Shown: positions 1-9,046 of the stretch, in pieces
How positions within the stretch are numbered: the first letter of the stretch is position 1
How the letters are laid out: every line of letters begins with the position of its first letter
Assembly (NCBI GenBank): GCA_963700375.1
Contig: CAVOXF010000002.1
Location: 124,001 to 188,000, forward strand
DNA: 64,000 bases
Direction: 5' to 3'
Source of the DNA: JAHEEL01 sp963700375
Lineage (GTDB): Bacteria > Actinomycetota > Acidimicrobiia > Spongiisociales > UBA5794
Translations under genes and position numbers: made by a program
The notes under the pieces: generated by a model
The model's database searches: none
The model's input: the letters and a program-made list of their open reading frames with translations, nothing else
Told to the model about the DNA's origin: nothing

Positions 1-444
1 CACCCGAATAGTCCCCCAAGCGCTGGACAGCAGCGCGGGGAGAGACATCCCTGACACGGTTCATCTTGGGGCGAGATCTGTACGCCCGATTTCCGGGTGC
101 ATCTTGGTCGCCCACCGGAGTAGACGGGCAGGGCGGAGACGCGTCTCCGCAAGGGGAGCCGGCATGGGGGCGTTGATTCGTACCACATCTCGGCAAAAGG
201 AGGGTTCCGGAATCGCCCGCGGCACGGCCTTCGTGATTGCGGATCCGTTCTACAGATCAGGAGGATGGGGCCTGTCGCAAGCGACAGGGTCAAGTCCCTC
301 CGGGCGTGCTGACGAATCCTCTGTGAACGCAATCATCTAGGGTGAGGCACATAGGGGTGCGCGGCTTTCTTCCGTCGATTCCTCGCATTCTCAGCACGTG
401 GGCTGAGACTAATATTTGATAGAATCCAGATTTGGGCAGATGAT
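1..444. other. Region upstream of fur without a convincing gene
   Basis: No protein-like reading frame is visible. A short open frame at 104-340 has no recognisable family or ribosome binding site. The stretch holds the first copy of the 52-bp repeat (255-306). An AT-richer stretch at about 408-426, just upstream of fur, is the likely promoter area. Confidence 0.5.
255..306 (+). repeat. Imperfect 52-bp repeat, copy A
   Basis: This block matches 3537-3588 without gaps at 42 of 52 positions. The two copies bracket fur-katG. Copy A contains CCTGTCGC/GCGACAGG (271-278/281-288), which can fold on itself, followed by GGGTCAAGTCCC (287-298), a small hairpin with a T-loop-like sequence. Copy B folds differently, so a shared RNA structure is not proven. 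I do not recognise it as a known riboswitch or as tRNA. Confidence 0.6.
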
Positions 445-891
445 GTGACCATGTCCGTGCAGCCATCTATCGACCCCGTTGATCTACTTCGCCAACACAG
501 TGTTCAGGTCACGGCTCAGCGGCTGGCCGTTCTGCGGGCGGTGTCCGACCGACCGCACGGCACGGCAGACGACCTAGCAGAGGTGGTCAGGGCCGAGATC
601 GGCGCTATCTCACGCCAGGGGGTGTATGACGCCCTCGGCGTTCTGGTCGACAAGGGCCTCGTCCGGCGCATCCAACCGGCCGGGTCTTCTGCCCGCTACG
701 AGCAACGGGTGGGTGACAACCACCACCACCTCGTCTGTCGCTCGTGTGGCGAGACCGTCGACGTCGACTGCGCGATCGGCACGGCGCCGTGCCTGCACGT
801 GGCCGACGACCGGGGCTACGAGATCGACGAGGCCGAGGTCATCTACTGGGGCCGCTGTTCCACCTGTCGGGAAGGGGCCGACGGAACTTGA
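445..891 (+). CDS. furA: Fur-family metalloregulator (KatG-linked FurA type)
   Basis: A 148-residue Fur-family repressor. The N-terminal winged helix (about residues 10-75) carries the recognition segment ISRQGVYDALGVL. The dimerisation domain has a His-rich metal site (NHHHLVCRSCG) and a second Cys pair (CSTC) near the C-terminus, as in structural-zinc Fur proteins. The GTG start at 445 is followed by an in-frame ATG at 451, which is equally possible. It lies 50 bp upstream of katG on the same strand, the furA-katG arrangement of Actinobacteria in which Fur represses the peroxidase and itself. Oxidative-stress or iron control of both genes is inferred from that arrangement. Confidence 0.9.
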   Translation: MTMSVQPSIDPVDLLRQHSVQVTAQRLAVLRAVSDRPHGTADDLAEVVRAEIGAISRQGVYDALGVLVDKGLVRRIQPAGSSARYEQRVGDNHHHLVCRSCGETVDVDCAIGTAPCLHVADDRGYEIDEAEVIYWGRCSTCREGADGT

Positions 892-941
892 GCACGCCAA
901 CGAGTTCGGAAGGCCACAATGTCAACACGAGGAGGAGAGCA

Positions 942-3173
942 ATGAGCTACGAAGACGACGGCACGACCGTCACCAGCGACGAGGCGTCGGCCGCCAAGTG
1001 CCCGGTGATGCACACCGATCACCAGCGGGTCGGAGGGACGGCGAACCAGCACTGGTGGCCCAACCAACTGAACCTGAGGATCCTTCGCCAGAACAATCCG
1101 CAGGCCGATCCGATGGGCGAAGACTTCGACTACGCCGACGAGTTCAAGAGCCTCGACTTCGAGGCACTGGCTCGGGACGTCGACGCGTTGATGACCGACT
1201 CCCAGGAATGGTGGCCAGCCGACTACGGCCACTACGGACCGTTCTTCATCCGGATGACGTGGCATGCCGCCGGCACCTACCGCACCCTCGACGGTCGGGG
1301 TGGTGGCGGCAGCGGCGCGCAGCGCTTCGCCCCGCTCAACAGCTGGCCGGACAACGTCAATCTCGACAAGGCGCGTCGCCTGTTGTGGCCGATCAAGCAG
1401 AAGTACGGCCGCAGGATCTCGTGGGCCGACCTGCTGATCTTCGCCGGCAACCGTGCGATGGAGACGATGGGCTTCAAGACCTTCGGCTTCGGCGGTGGCC
1501 GTGAGGACATCTGGGCACCGGAGGAGGACGTCTACTGGGGCCCGGAGACGACCTGGCTGGGCGACGAGCGGTACACCGGCGACAGGGTTCTGGAAAACCC
1601 GCTCGGGGCGGTCCAGATGGGTCTCATCTACGTCAATCCCGAAGGCCCGAACGGCAATCCGGATCCAATCGCTGCGGCCCGGGACATCCGTGAGACCTTC
1701 CGCCGGATGGCCATGAACGACGAAGAGACGGTGGCGCTCATCGCCGGTGGCCACACCTTCGGCAAGACCCATGGTGCGGCCAACCCCGACGAGTACGTAG
1801 GTCGCGAGCCCGAGGGTGCCGGTCTCACCGAGCAGAACCTCGGCTGGATGAGCAGCTTCGGCAGCGGCAAGGGTGACGACACCATCAGCAGTGGGTTGGA
1901 GGGCGCCTGGACCTCGGACCCGATCCGGTGGGACAACGGCTACTTCGAGTTGCTCTTCAAGTACGAATGGGAGCTGACCAAGAGTCCGGCCGGGGCCTAC
2001 CAATGGCACCCGAAGGACATCGCCGAGGCGGACATGCCCCCGGCGGCCCATGACCCGTCGAAGCGGGTGCTTCCGATGATGGCTACGACAGATCTCTCGC
2101 TGAAGTTCGACCCCGTCTACAAGGAGATCTCGCAGCGGTTCTACGAGAACCCGGATGAGTTCGCCGATGTGTTCGCCCGGGCCTGGTTCAAATTGCTGCA
2201 TCGCGACATGGGGCCGGTCACGCGGTACCTCGGGCCATGGGTGCCGGACGAGGATCTGATCTGGCAGGATCCAGTCCCTGCCGTCGACCACGAGCTGATC
2301 GACGGCGCCGACATTGCGGCGCTCAAGTCCGATGTGCTCGACTCGGGGCTGTCGATCTCCCAGCTGGTCTTGACCGCCTGGGCGTCGGCTTCGACCTACC
2401 GGGACACCGACAAGCGCGGTGGTGCCAACGGGGCGCGCATCCGCCTCTCGCCCCAGGCAGAGTGGGATGTCAACCTCACCTCCGGCGTGTCGCAGGTCGT
2501 GGGCGTCCTGGAGGGGATCCAGCAGCGATTCAACGACTCGCAGACCGGCGGGAAGGAGGTGTCGGTGGCGGACCTCATCGTGCTGGGCGGCTGCGCCGCC
2601 GTCGAGGCGGCGGCCAAGCGGGCCGGGTACGACGTGGAGGTTCCGTTCGCCCCGGGGCGCACCGACGCCACGCAAGAGCAGACCGACGTCGAGTCGTTTG
2701 CCGTGCTCGAGCCCGTCGCTGACGGGTTCCGCGGCTATCTGCAGAAGGGCGCTCCCCTGGCAGCAGAGCACATGCTGGTGGACAAGGCGTTCATGCTGAA
2801 TCTGTCCGCCCCCGAGATGACCGTTCTGGTCGGCGGGATGCGTGCCCTGAACGCCAACGTCGGGCAGTCTCAGCACGGGGTGTTTACCGACCGGCCGGAG
2901 ACACTGACAAACGACTTCTTCGCCAACTTGCTCGACATGGGCACGGAGTGGAAGCCGGTCTCGGAGGCCGAAGACGTGTTCGAGGGTCGCGATCGCGACG
3001 CCGGCGAGGCCCGGTGGACCGGCAGCCGGGTCGACCTCGTCTTCGGGTCGAACTCCGAGCTCCGGGCCCTCGCCGAGGTCTACGGAAGCTCCGACGGCGA
3101 GGAGAAGTTGGTGCGAGACTTCGTCGCCGCCTGGGACAAGGTCATGATGCTCGATCGCTTCGACCTTGCATGA
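942..3173 (+). CDS. katG: Catalase-peroxidase KatG
   Basis: A 743-residue bifunctional haem catalase-peroxidase that removes H2O2. The start is the ATG at 942, preceded by GGAGGAG. The usual N-terminal layout follows: distal haem residues Arg104, Trp107 and His108 in IRMTWHAAGTYR, Tyr230 in LIYVNPEGPNG (partner of the Met-Tyr-Trp crosslink that gives catalase activity), and proximal His271 in LIAGGHTFGKTHG. The C-terminal half is the degenerate second peroxidase domain. Length and motif spacing match the family closely. It is probably co-transcribed with the upstream Fur gene and ends at a strong hairpin. Confidence 0.98.
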   Translation: MSYEDDGTTVTSDEASAAKCPVMHTDHQRVGGTANQHWWPNQLNLRILRQNNPQADPMGEDFDYADEFKSLDFEALARDVDALMTDSQEWWPADYGHYGPFFIRMTWHAAGTYRTLDGRGGGGSGAQRFAPLNSWPDNVNLDKARRLLWPIKQKYGRRISWADLLIFAGNRAMETMGFKTFGFGGGREDIWAPEEDVYWGPETTWLGDERYTGDRVLENPLGAVQMGLIYVNPEGPNGNPDPIAAARDIRETFRRMAMNDEETVALIAGGHTFGKTHGAANPDEYVGREPEGAGLTEQNLGWMSSFGSGKGDDTISSGLEGAWTSDPIRWDNGYFELLFKYEWELTKSPAGAYQWHPKDIAEADMPPAAHDPSKRVLPMMATTDLSLKFDPVYKEISQRFYENPDEFADVFARAWFKLLHRDMGPVTRYLGPWVPDEDLIWQDPVPAVDHELIDGADIAALKSDVLDSGLSISQLVLTAWASASTYRDTDKRGGANGARIRLSPQAEWDVNLTSGVSQVVGVLEGIQQRFNDSQTGGKEVSVADLIVLGGCAAVEAAAKRAGYDVEVPFAPGRTDATQEQTDVESFAVLEPVADGFRGYLQKGAPLAAEHMLVDKAFMLNLSAPEMTVLVGGMRALNANVGQSQHGVFTDRPETLTNDFFANLLDMGTEWKPVSEAEDVFEGRDRDAGEARWTGSRVDLVFGSNSELRALAEVYGSSDGEEKLVRDFVAAWDKVMMLDRFDLA

Positions 3174-3190
3174 TCTGAATCGATAGCCGC

Positions 3191-3220
3191 GGATGCCGGG
3201 AGGCCGATCTCCCGGCATCC
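3191..3220 (+). terminator. Hairpin terminator after katG
   Basis: GGATGCCGGGA (3191-3201) pairs perfectly with TCCCGGCATCC (3210-3220) around an 8-nt loop, starting 17 nt after the katG stop. The following bases are only partly T-rich, so termination efficiency is uncertain. Confidence 0.75.
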
Positions 3221-3736
3221 GTTGGTCTGCAGGTGTCTCGACGCTCTGCCGCGGGCCGAAAGCTTCGAGGTGATCGGCCGTAGGCTGGGGCGGATCTATG
3301 GGGCGCCGAGGATCTTCGACGCTGGTCTGCGGCCCGGTGGAGGTGGCTGGCGGTGAAGACCAGCATCAGCTCCCTCTCGATGTTGGCTCCGATGTCTGAT
3401 CGCGCGAGGAGGCGGGGACGTGGGTTGGCAGTGCTGCAGGTTCTCGTGCCGTTCGCGGGGGCCAAGTCGGGAGCCATTCCATGCGGACGGCTGTGTACGG
3501 GAACGGACGCCCGTGGACGGCGTTTGGAGATCCACGGATCCGGGGGATGGCGCCTGTCTCAGGCGACTGGTTCGAGTTCCTCCGGTCGCACGACGGGAGC
3601 TCCGCGTCGCACGGGCGTTCGCATATTGCGGATTCCTCGGCCTTGTCACGCGTGGGAACCATCTTGCAGAAGCCTGCGCTCCCCAAACGGATGCGGTCCT
3701 GGCGGCGCGTGCGTGCGTTCGAGGCGGAGCTCGGGG
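3221..3736. other. Intergenic stretch without a supported gene
   Basis: Several open frames cross this region but none shows a family signature or a good start. It contains copy B of the 52-bp repeat (3537-3588). ACGCCCGTG (3507-3515) and CACGGGCGT (about 3608-3616) could form a long-range stem enclosing that repeat. Confidence 0.4.
3537..3588 (+). repeat. Imperfect 52-bp repeat, copy B
   Basis: It aligns without gaps to 255-306 with 10 mismatches. Its internal hairpin is CGCCTG-TCT-CAGGCG (3551-3565), shifted relative to the hairpin of copy A. It lies in non-coding DNA between katG and a cluster of decayed genes. Confidence 0.6.
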
Positions 3737-4087
3737 TCATTCCGAGAGCGGCGCCTCTGTCGTCCCTGACCGCACACGTGGGCGCATCCTTCTACGCGGG
3801 CCCGGTGCGGTCTTGGTGAGCACCGACGGGCACTCGAGTCGGGTGGCGATGTCGTGGGCGAGCGCCCCGAAGAAGAACGTCCGGAGCAATGGCTCACCGC
3901 GCATCCCATGGATCACGAGGTCATGGCTGCGTGCTTCTTCAACGACCAGGTCGGCACGCCCGACCGCCATCCCCGTCAGGACGAAGATTCCGGCACCGAT
4001 CATCGCGCCGACACCGATCATGGTTGCGTCGAAGAACCCCAGGTTGCGACCGAGTTCGACGGTGTGGCGCCGATCAACGCTTGCCAT
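3737..4087 (-). pseudogene. Remnant of an amino-acid permease/universal-stress-protein fusion
   Basis: The 116-residue frame joins two unrelated ends. Residues 1-43 look like the start of an APC-family permease (LGRNLGFFDATMIGVGAMIG, first membrane helix). From about residue 44 the sequence reads like the last part of a UspA domain (DLVVEEARSHDLVIHGMRGE, then LRTFFFGALAHDIATR). Actinobacterial APC permeases with C-terminal Usp domains are several hundred residues long, so a large in-frame internal deletion is the simplest reading. A permease with one helix could not transport. It lies beside a decayed SDR gene. Confidence 0.75.
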
Positions 4088-4134
4088 GGCCGCAGGTTCG
4101 TTCCGGCGGAGTTGACCCCCCCGTCGAGATCGCT

Positions 4135-4548
4135 CGCGATTGAACCCTGGTCGACTGCCGGTTGGAGAATCCGATCCGCGACCTGGGTCATCACACCCGT
4201 GATACCCGTGTCGTATCGGGCAAGTCCGGTGTCCGAACCAACGGGATGGACAGCGACCGCGATCCTTGACGAATCCTTCGCCCGAAGCCGACCATCGGAC
4301 TCACAGGTGAGGAGCAGGCTTGTCGGCTTGCCGGAGCAGCAACGCTTCCTTGGGTGGTACTCATCGTCGGCGTTGATGTCGTCCCGGTAGAGATCACCGT
4401 TGTCAAGGCGATGTCAGCGTCGGGATAGGCCTTGACGATTCGGGCAAGCGCGTCCTGGCCCTTGTCCGGGCTTCGGTAGACGAGGAGGATCCCTCCACCC
4501 TTGCTCGCTTCGAATCCGATTCCGGTGTTCGCTCCAGTCTGGCCGGCG
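4135..4548 (-). pseudogene. Heavily decayed SDR oxidoreductase
   Basis: On the minus strand a Rossmann start is legible (TGANTGIGFEASK, then ILLVYRSPDKGQDALARI and AYPDADIAL). In another frame it continues into SDR active-site territory (DDINADDEYHPRKRCCSGK, then SSRIAVAVHPVGSDTGLARY). The part between is deleted, the frame shifts, and the catalytic YxxxK appears as CCSGK, with the Tyr replaced. The family is that of the intact SDR at 5109-6047 (TGANGGLGLESAK, AAYPDASVEI), so this may be an old paralogue. The substitutions argue for real decay rather than sequencing error. Ends are approximate. Confidence 0.65.
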
Positions 4549-4554
4549 ACTGAT

Positions 4555-5112
4555 CTATGGGCGGTTGACGGCCCGCCAGGTGGCTGCGACGAGGGTGTCG
4601 AGTTCCTCGTCCTTCAACTGGACGCCGGCCGCGATGAGTCGAACGGCGACGCCGAGGGAGAGGGCGTAGATGACCTGGTTCGGGAGGTCGACGATGAGGG
4701 ACGTGAACCTTTCGGACGTGGCAGCCTCTGCGAGGGGGTCCCCGACAGCGAGGAGGCGAGCGTGCGCCTCCTCGTAGTACGGAGACTCCTCGAACTGACT
4801 GAGGAATCGGGCGCGCTCGGGTTCCTCCGACAGGAAGTCATACGCCGTCTTGAGCATGTGGTCCCACTGGTCGACCGGGCTCGCGGCGGTGTCGAACCCG
4901 TCCAAGACGGCAGCGCCCAACTCTGCCTTGATCTCGAGATAGGTCGCAAAGACGAGCTCGTCCTTCGACTCATAGTGGACGTATGCGGTGCCGGTCGCGA
5001 CGCCCGCCTCCTTCGCAACAGCCCCCATGGAGGCCCCGTGGAAGCCACGCTCCGCCACGAGATCGCGGAGCGCTCGCCGGATGGCCGCCGGACGATCCAT
5101 GGCGGGTGTCAT
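4555..5112 (-). CDS. TetR-family transcriptional regulator
   Basis: A 185-residue TetR repressor. The N-terminal helix-turn-helix (about residues 20-55) includes GASMGAVAKEAGVATGTAYV and the following HYESKDEL typical of the family. The C-terminal ligand/dimer domain is generic. The start ATG (5112) overlaps the SDR stop as ATGA, so the two genes are translationally coupled; an internal ATG at 5100 is an alternative. A palindrome in the promoter of the upstream SDR gene is the likely operator, making this an autoregulated repressor of an SDR-TetR operon. The inducer is unknown. Confidence 0.9.
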   Translation of the reverse strand: MTPAMDRPAAIRRALRDLVAERGFHGASMGAVAKEAGVATGTAYVHYESKDELVFATYLEIKAELGAAVLDGFDTAASPVDQWDHMLKTAYDFLSEEPERARFLSQFEESPYYEEAHARLLAVGDPLAEAATSERFTSLIVDLPNQVIYALSLGVAVRLIAAGVQLKDEELDTLVAATWRAVNRP

Positions 5113-6047
5113 GCGACCTCCCCTGAGTCCCCGAAGTCGAGGGCAACGCCGGTCTCGCGCTCGGAGACTTCCCAGAGCGTCTCGATCCTGGCGTCGGTGC
5201 CCGGACGGAGGACCGGCTTGCGGACCGGCGCGCCGTTGTTGCCCCACCGTGGTCCGTAGAACTCCCCGCCTTTTGCGTCGGGATCCGTGGCGGCCCTCAG
5301 TTGGGGGAGGGCCCCGTCCATCGCGGACATGCCGGTGTGCTCGGCCAACCAGGCCCAGAACGGCCCGGTAGCACCAACGCCGCCCTGCTCCACCGTGTGG
5401 ACCTGCAGGTTCGTATGCGAGAGACCCGGATGGGCGATGAGGCTCTGTGCTTTCAACCCCCGCTTGGCGAACTCGCGCTGAAGGCCGATTCCGAAGTCGT
5501 AGTTGGCGAGCTTGGCCCGCCCGTAGGCGCCCCATGCCGAGTACTTGTCTTCCATGTTGATGTTGTCGGGATCCACCGGACGGCCCGTGTGGTGGGCGGT
5601 GCTCGTGACCGTCACGACCCGGGCGGAATCAGCAGCGAGTAGGGAGGGGAGCAGCCCGGCGGTGAATGTCCAGTGGCCGAGGTGGTTCACGCCGAACTGC
5701 ATTTCGAAGCCGTCTTCCGTGCGTCGCTCCGGCATGGCCATCAGTCCTGCGTTGTTGATGAGGATGTCGACGGTGGGGTGTCTCTCGGCGATGGTCGCGG
5801 CCGCAGCCTTGGTCGATGCCTGGGATCCGAGGTCCAGTTCGATGATCTCGACGGATGCATCCGGGTATGCCGCCTTGATCTCGTCGAAGGCCGCCTGCGC
5901 CTTGTCCTGATTGCGGGCAGCCATGACAACGTGCGCGCCGGCGCCGGCCAGCGCCTTGGCGGACTCGAGGCCGAGGCCTCCGTTCGCTCCGGTGACGATG
6001 GCGGTCTTCCCGGTCAGGTCGGGGATGTCGGTTGCGGTCCATGCCAT
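5109..6047 (-). CDS. SDR-family oxidoreductase (retinol-dehydrogenase-like)
   Basis: A 312-residue classical short-chain dehydrogenase using NAD(P)H. The Rossmann nucleotide site is TGANGGLGLESAK (about residues 19-31), followed by LINNAGLMAMP, a serine in VTVTSTAHH and the catalytic YGRAK near residue 176. The length and the long C-terminal tail fit the WW-oxidoreductase/retinol-dehydrogenase-like branch acting on hydrophobic alcohols or ketones. The real substrate cannot be read from sequence. AAGGAG precedes the start. The gene overlaps the TetR gene by 4 nt and its promoter carries a TetR-style palindrome. Confidence 0.9.
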   Translation of the reverse strand: MAWTATDIPDLTGKTAIVTGANGGLGLESAKALAGAGAHVVMAARNQDKAQAAFDEIKAAYPDASVEIIELDLGSQASTKAAAATIAERHPTVDILINNAGLMAMPERRTEDGFEMQFGVNHLGHWTFTAGLLPSLLAADSARVVTVTSTAHHTGRPVDPDNINMEDKYSAWGAYGRAKLANYDFGIGLQREFAKRGLKAQSLIAHPGLSHTNLQVHTVEQGGVGATGPFWAWLAEHTGMSAMDGALPQLRAATDPDAKGGEFYGPRWGNNGAPVRKPVLRPGTDARIETLWEVSERETGVALDFGDSGEVA

Positions 6048-6065
6048 GGTGGGCGACTCCTTGTG

Positions 6066-6100
6066 AGTGAACGTTCGCTCATTATGAATGAATGTTCACT
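6066..6100. promoter_or_regulatory. Palindromic operator for the SDR-TetR operon
   Basis: A 35-bp imperfect palindrome ends in AGTGAAC and GTTCACT and contains GAACGTTCGCTC and GAATGAATGTTCAC, the spacing and GAAC/GTTC character of TetR boxes. It sits 19 bp upstream of the SDR start codon, where binding would block transcription. The TetR protein encoded two genes downstream is the natural candidate to bind it. Confidence 0.7.
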
Positions 6101-6316
6101 TCAGGTCAACTCACCTCGTGCGGGGACTCCTCCGCCTGTTCCTGGGTTTGGGGTCGAAACCGGAACCGCTTCGCCAAACCCGGCCCGGCGACCTTTGATC
6201 GCGGTCACATTGCCGGACACACGCGCCCGGAACCGATGCGGTACGCTCGCGGGCAGGGCCGACGCTCGGAGCGACGGCTCCCAAGGCCGGCTTCAGCAAG
6301 GATTGGGGGAACGCCG

Positions 6317-6742
6317 ATGGTCGGGAAGGAACCCGCGGCGAAGTCCGTTCTCCTCGCAGGTGGCAACCCTCAGGTCGGAAAGGCCGACGGCGACGCCCCG
6401 GTGCAGGCCTACATCGGGGCCATGCCTGGATGGAAACGCGACGTCGGGCGCCGGCTCGACGCGCTCATCGTGCAGACCGTGCCGAACGTGAGCAAGGCCG
6501 TGAAGTGGAACTCGCCCTTCTACGGCATCGAGGGCCAGGGTTGGTTCCTCAGCTTCCATTGCTTCACGAAGTACGTCAAGGTGACCTTCTTCCGTGGCGC
6601 GTCGCTGGAGCCTCTCCCCCCAGGCGAGTCTAAGAACAAGGAACCGCGCTACCTCGACATCCGCGAGGACGACGAGTTCGACGAGGAGCTCGGGGCGAGT
6701 TGGATCAGGCAGGCTTCGGAGTTGCCGGGCTGGGTCCCGTAG
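6317..6742 (+). CDS. DUF1801 (YdhG-like) domain protein
   Basis: A 141-residue single-domain protein. The DUF1801 features are visible: VQAYIGAMPGWKRDVGRRLD, then KAVKWNSPFYGIEGQGW and FHCFTKYVKVTFFRGASL. The fold is small and cytosolic with no established reaction. The chosen ATG (6317) follows GGGGGA. The frame is open further upstream, but that part looks unlike the family. It stands alone between divergent and same-strand neighbours, so context gives no function. Confidence 0.8.
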   Translation: MVGKEPAAKSVLLAGGNPQVGKADGDAPVQAYIGAMPGWKRDVGRRLDALIVQTVPNVSKAVKWNSPFYGIEGQGWFLSFHCFTKYVKVTFFRGASLEPLPPGESKNKEPRYLDIREDDEFDEELGASWIRQASELPGWVP

Positions 6743-6916
6743 TGCTCTTCGACGACATGAGAGCCGCTCGTGCCGGCGGTCCGTCTTTGATTGATGCCCG
6801 ATGGATTCGGCTTGAGGCGTACCTGTTTGGTGAGTTTCCCGCGACAATGGGCAGAGGCAGACCCACCCGTCCGAACGACCGTCCCGATGTGATTCGACCC
6901 ACCATGGAGGAGAGGC

Positions 6917-8791
6917 ATGACAGCCAGCAACCACACGAAAGCCGCCAATCGACAGGTGCTCGACCAGCTGCCTTTTCAGGACGACACCGACTTTGAGAAC
7001 GCCCGACGGGGGTTCATCGCAGACTCGTCATCACGTGAGATTCGAAATCCCGATGGGAGTGTGTCGTTCGACCTCGACGCGTACAGCTTCGTTCGTGATT
7101 CTGATGCGCCCGACACCGTCAACCCCAGCCTGTGGCGCCAGTCACAGCTCATCGGCATCACCGGCCTGTTCGAGGTGGTTGACGGCGTCTACCAGGTTCG
7201 CAACTTCGATCTCGCCGTGATGTCGCTCATTCGCGGAGAGACGGGTTGGATCGTCGTTGATCCGTTGGTCACGGCGGCACCCGCTGCGGAAGCTCTCCGG
7301 CTCGCGCAAGAGCATGTGGCCGATGTCCCGGTGACGGCAGTGCTCTCCACTCACTCTCACGCCGACCACTTCGGCGGAATCGAGGGCGTAGTGGACCGAA
7401 GCGATGTCGACGCCGGTCGAGTCCGATATGTGGTGCCGGCCGGCTTCGTCGAGGAGTCGATCTCCGAGAATGTGCTGGCCGGCAACGTGATGAGTCGTCG
7501 GGCGTCGTACATGTACGGCAACGCCGTTCCCCCGGGCCCGGAGGGTGCGGTTGGAGCAGGCCTTGGGCCCTCGACGAGCACAGGCTCGATGGCACTGTAC
7601 GAGCCGACCGACATCATCGACCACACGCCCCAGGAGCTCACAATCGATGGCGTGCGGTTTGTCTTCCAGCACACCCCCGACGCCGAGGCGCCGTCGGAGT
7701 ACTGCTTCTACCTGCCCGACCACAGGGCCCTGTGTATGGCAGAGATCGCCTCTCACACCCTTCACAACCTCTATACCTTGCGGGGGGCGAAGGTCAGGGA
7801 CGCTTTGGCGTGGTCGAAGCATATCCACGAGTCGCTTCGTCTCTTCGGTGGCGAAGCGGAGGTGGTATTCGCCTCCCACCACTGGCCAACGTGGGGGAAC
7901 GAAGAGGTCCGCGAGACCCTGATCGGCCAGCGCGACCTCTACCGGTACCTCCATGACCAGACCCTTCGATTGGCCAACCACGGCTACGGCCCGGCCGAGA
8001 TCGCAGAGATGCTCGAGCTCCCGGAGGGCATCGCCGGGCGCTTTGCGAACCGTGGCTACTACGGCAGTGTCAATCACGACGTGAAGGCGGTCTACAACTT
8101 CTACCTCGGCTGGTTCGACGGAAACCCTGCGAACCTCCATCCACTGCCGCCGGCTGATGCCGGTGTGAAGTTCGTCGAGTACGCCGGCGGTGCAACGGCG
8201 CTGCTGCACCGGGCCCGCTCCGACTTCGAAGAGGGGGAGTATCGGTGGGTCGCAGAAGCCCTCAACCACCTCGTCTTCGCCGAACCCGACAATGCAACAG
8301 CCAAGGAGCTGCTTGCCGCCACCTACGAGCAGCTGGCCTACCAGGCTGAATCGGGACCCTGGCGGAACTTCTACCTCGCGGGTGCGACCGAGTTGAGGCA
8401 TGGGATCAAGGAAGTAGCCACCCCGAACAGCGCCCAGCCGGGGTTGGTGGCGTCGATGTCCGTCGACCTCTTCCTCGACGCCATCGCGATCCGCCTCAAC
8501 GGTCCCAACGCGGCAGCAGTCAACGGCACTATCGAGTTCGTCGTCGGAGAGGAGCAGTACACCGTCGAGCTGAGCAACGGCACACTCCATCACCACCACG
8601 GCGCCTCCGGCAACGCCGACGCCCGCATCCAAATGTCGAGATCGGCCCTCGACACAGTCTTGATGGGCGGCGCCTTCGCCGACCTGATCACGGACGGGAC
8701 GGTGACGTTCGAAGGTGATGTATCGGTGGTCCAAGCGCTCGTGTCGAACCTCGACGACTTCGAGTTCTGGTTTCCCATCGTGACGCCGTGA
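6917..8791 (+). CDS. Alkyl sulfatase, metallo-beta-lactamase fold (SdsA/BDS1 family)
   Basis: A 624-residue protein. The binuclear zinc site is THSHADHFGG (residues 145-154), with further ligands around MAEIASHTLHN and FASHHWPTWGN. The C-terminal ~120 residues match the SCP2-like domain that binds the alkyl chain in SdsA1. The family hydrolyses primary alkyl sulfates such as SDS to the alcohol and sulfate. No signal peptide is visible, so unlike secreted SdsA1 it may act in the cytosol. GGAGGAGAGG precedes the ATG. It is monocistronic by spacing. Confidence 0.92.
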   Translation: MTASNHTKAANRQVLDQLPFQDDTDFENARRGFIADSSSREIRNPDGSVSFDLDAYSFVRDSDAPDTVNPSLWRQSQLIGITGLFEVVDGVYQVRNFDLAVMSLIRGETGWIVVDPLVTAAPAAEALRLAQEHVADVPVTAVLSTHSHADHFGGIEGVVDRSDVDAGRVRYVVPAGFVEESISENVLAGNVMSRRASYMYGNAVPPGPEGAVGAGLGPSTSTGSMALYEPTDIIDHTPQELTIDGVRFVFQHTPDAEAPSEYCFYLPDHRALCMAEIASHTLHNLYTLRGAKVRDALAWSKHIHESLRLFGGEAEVVFASHHWPTWGNEEVRETLIGQRDLYRYLHDQTLRLANHGYGPAEIAEMLELPEGIAGRFANRGYYGSVNHDVKAVYNFYLGWFDGNPANLHPLPPADAGVKFVEYAGGATALLHRARSDFEEGEYRWVAEALNHLVFAEPDNATAKELLAATYEQLAYQAESGPWRNFYLAGATELRHGIKEVATPNSAQPGLVASMSVDLFLDAIAIRLNGPNAAAVNGTIEFVVGEEQYTVELSNGTLHHHHGASGNADARIQMSRSALDTVLMGGAFADLITDGTVTFEGDVSVVQALVSNLDDFEFWFPIVTP

Positions 8792-9046
8792 CGATTCGGG
8801 TGTTCCCGGATCGAGTGCCTCGGGACTCCGCGGCCTCGTTGTCCGAGAATCCGCCGAGGGGTTCTTGAGGTGGCTTCCGACCGCGCGCACGATCGCGCAC
8901 GCCGCCGGTGCCCCACAGCGGCGACGCTCGGCAATGCGGCCTAGCAACTCCGAAGACCGCACACAACGCACCCCGACCAACGAGAAGCCGGCCGCGTACA
9001 CTCTGCGCTGCCGCTGCGGAGCGGTCATCACACCCGGGGAGTAGTC

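Noticed and set aside
284..306. tRNA-like T-loop (GGGTCAAGTCCC, and GGTTCGAGTTCC in copy B)
   Set aside because: The T-stem pairs poorly in copy B, the loop is one base short in copy A, and no anticodon or D arm can be folded upstream.
843..3218. Very long open frame on the minus strand opposite katG
   Set aside because: High third-position GC keeps antisense frames open. No domain is recognisable and the sense strand encodes an unmistakable KatG.
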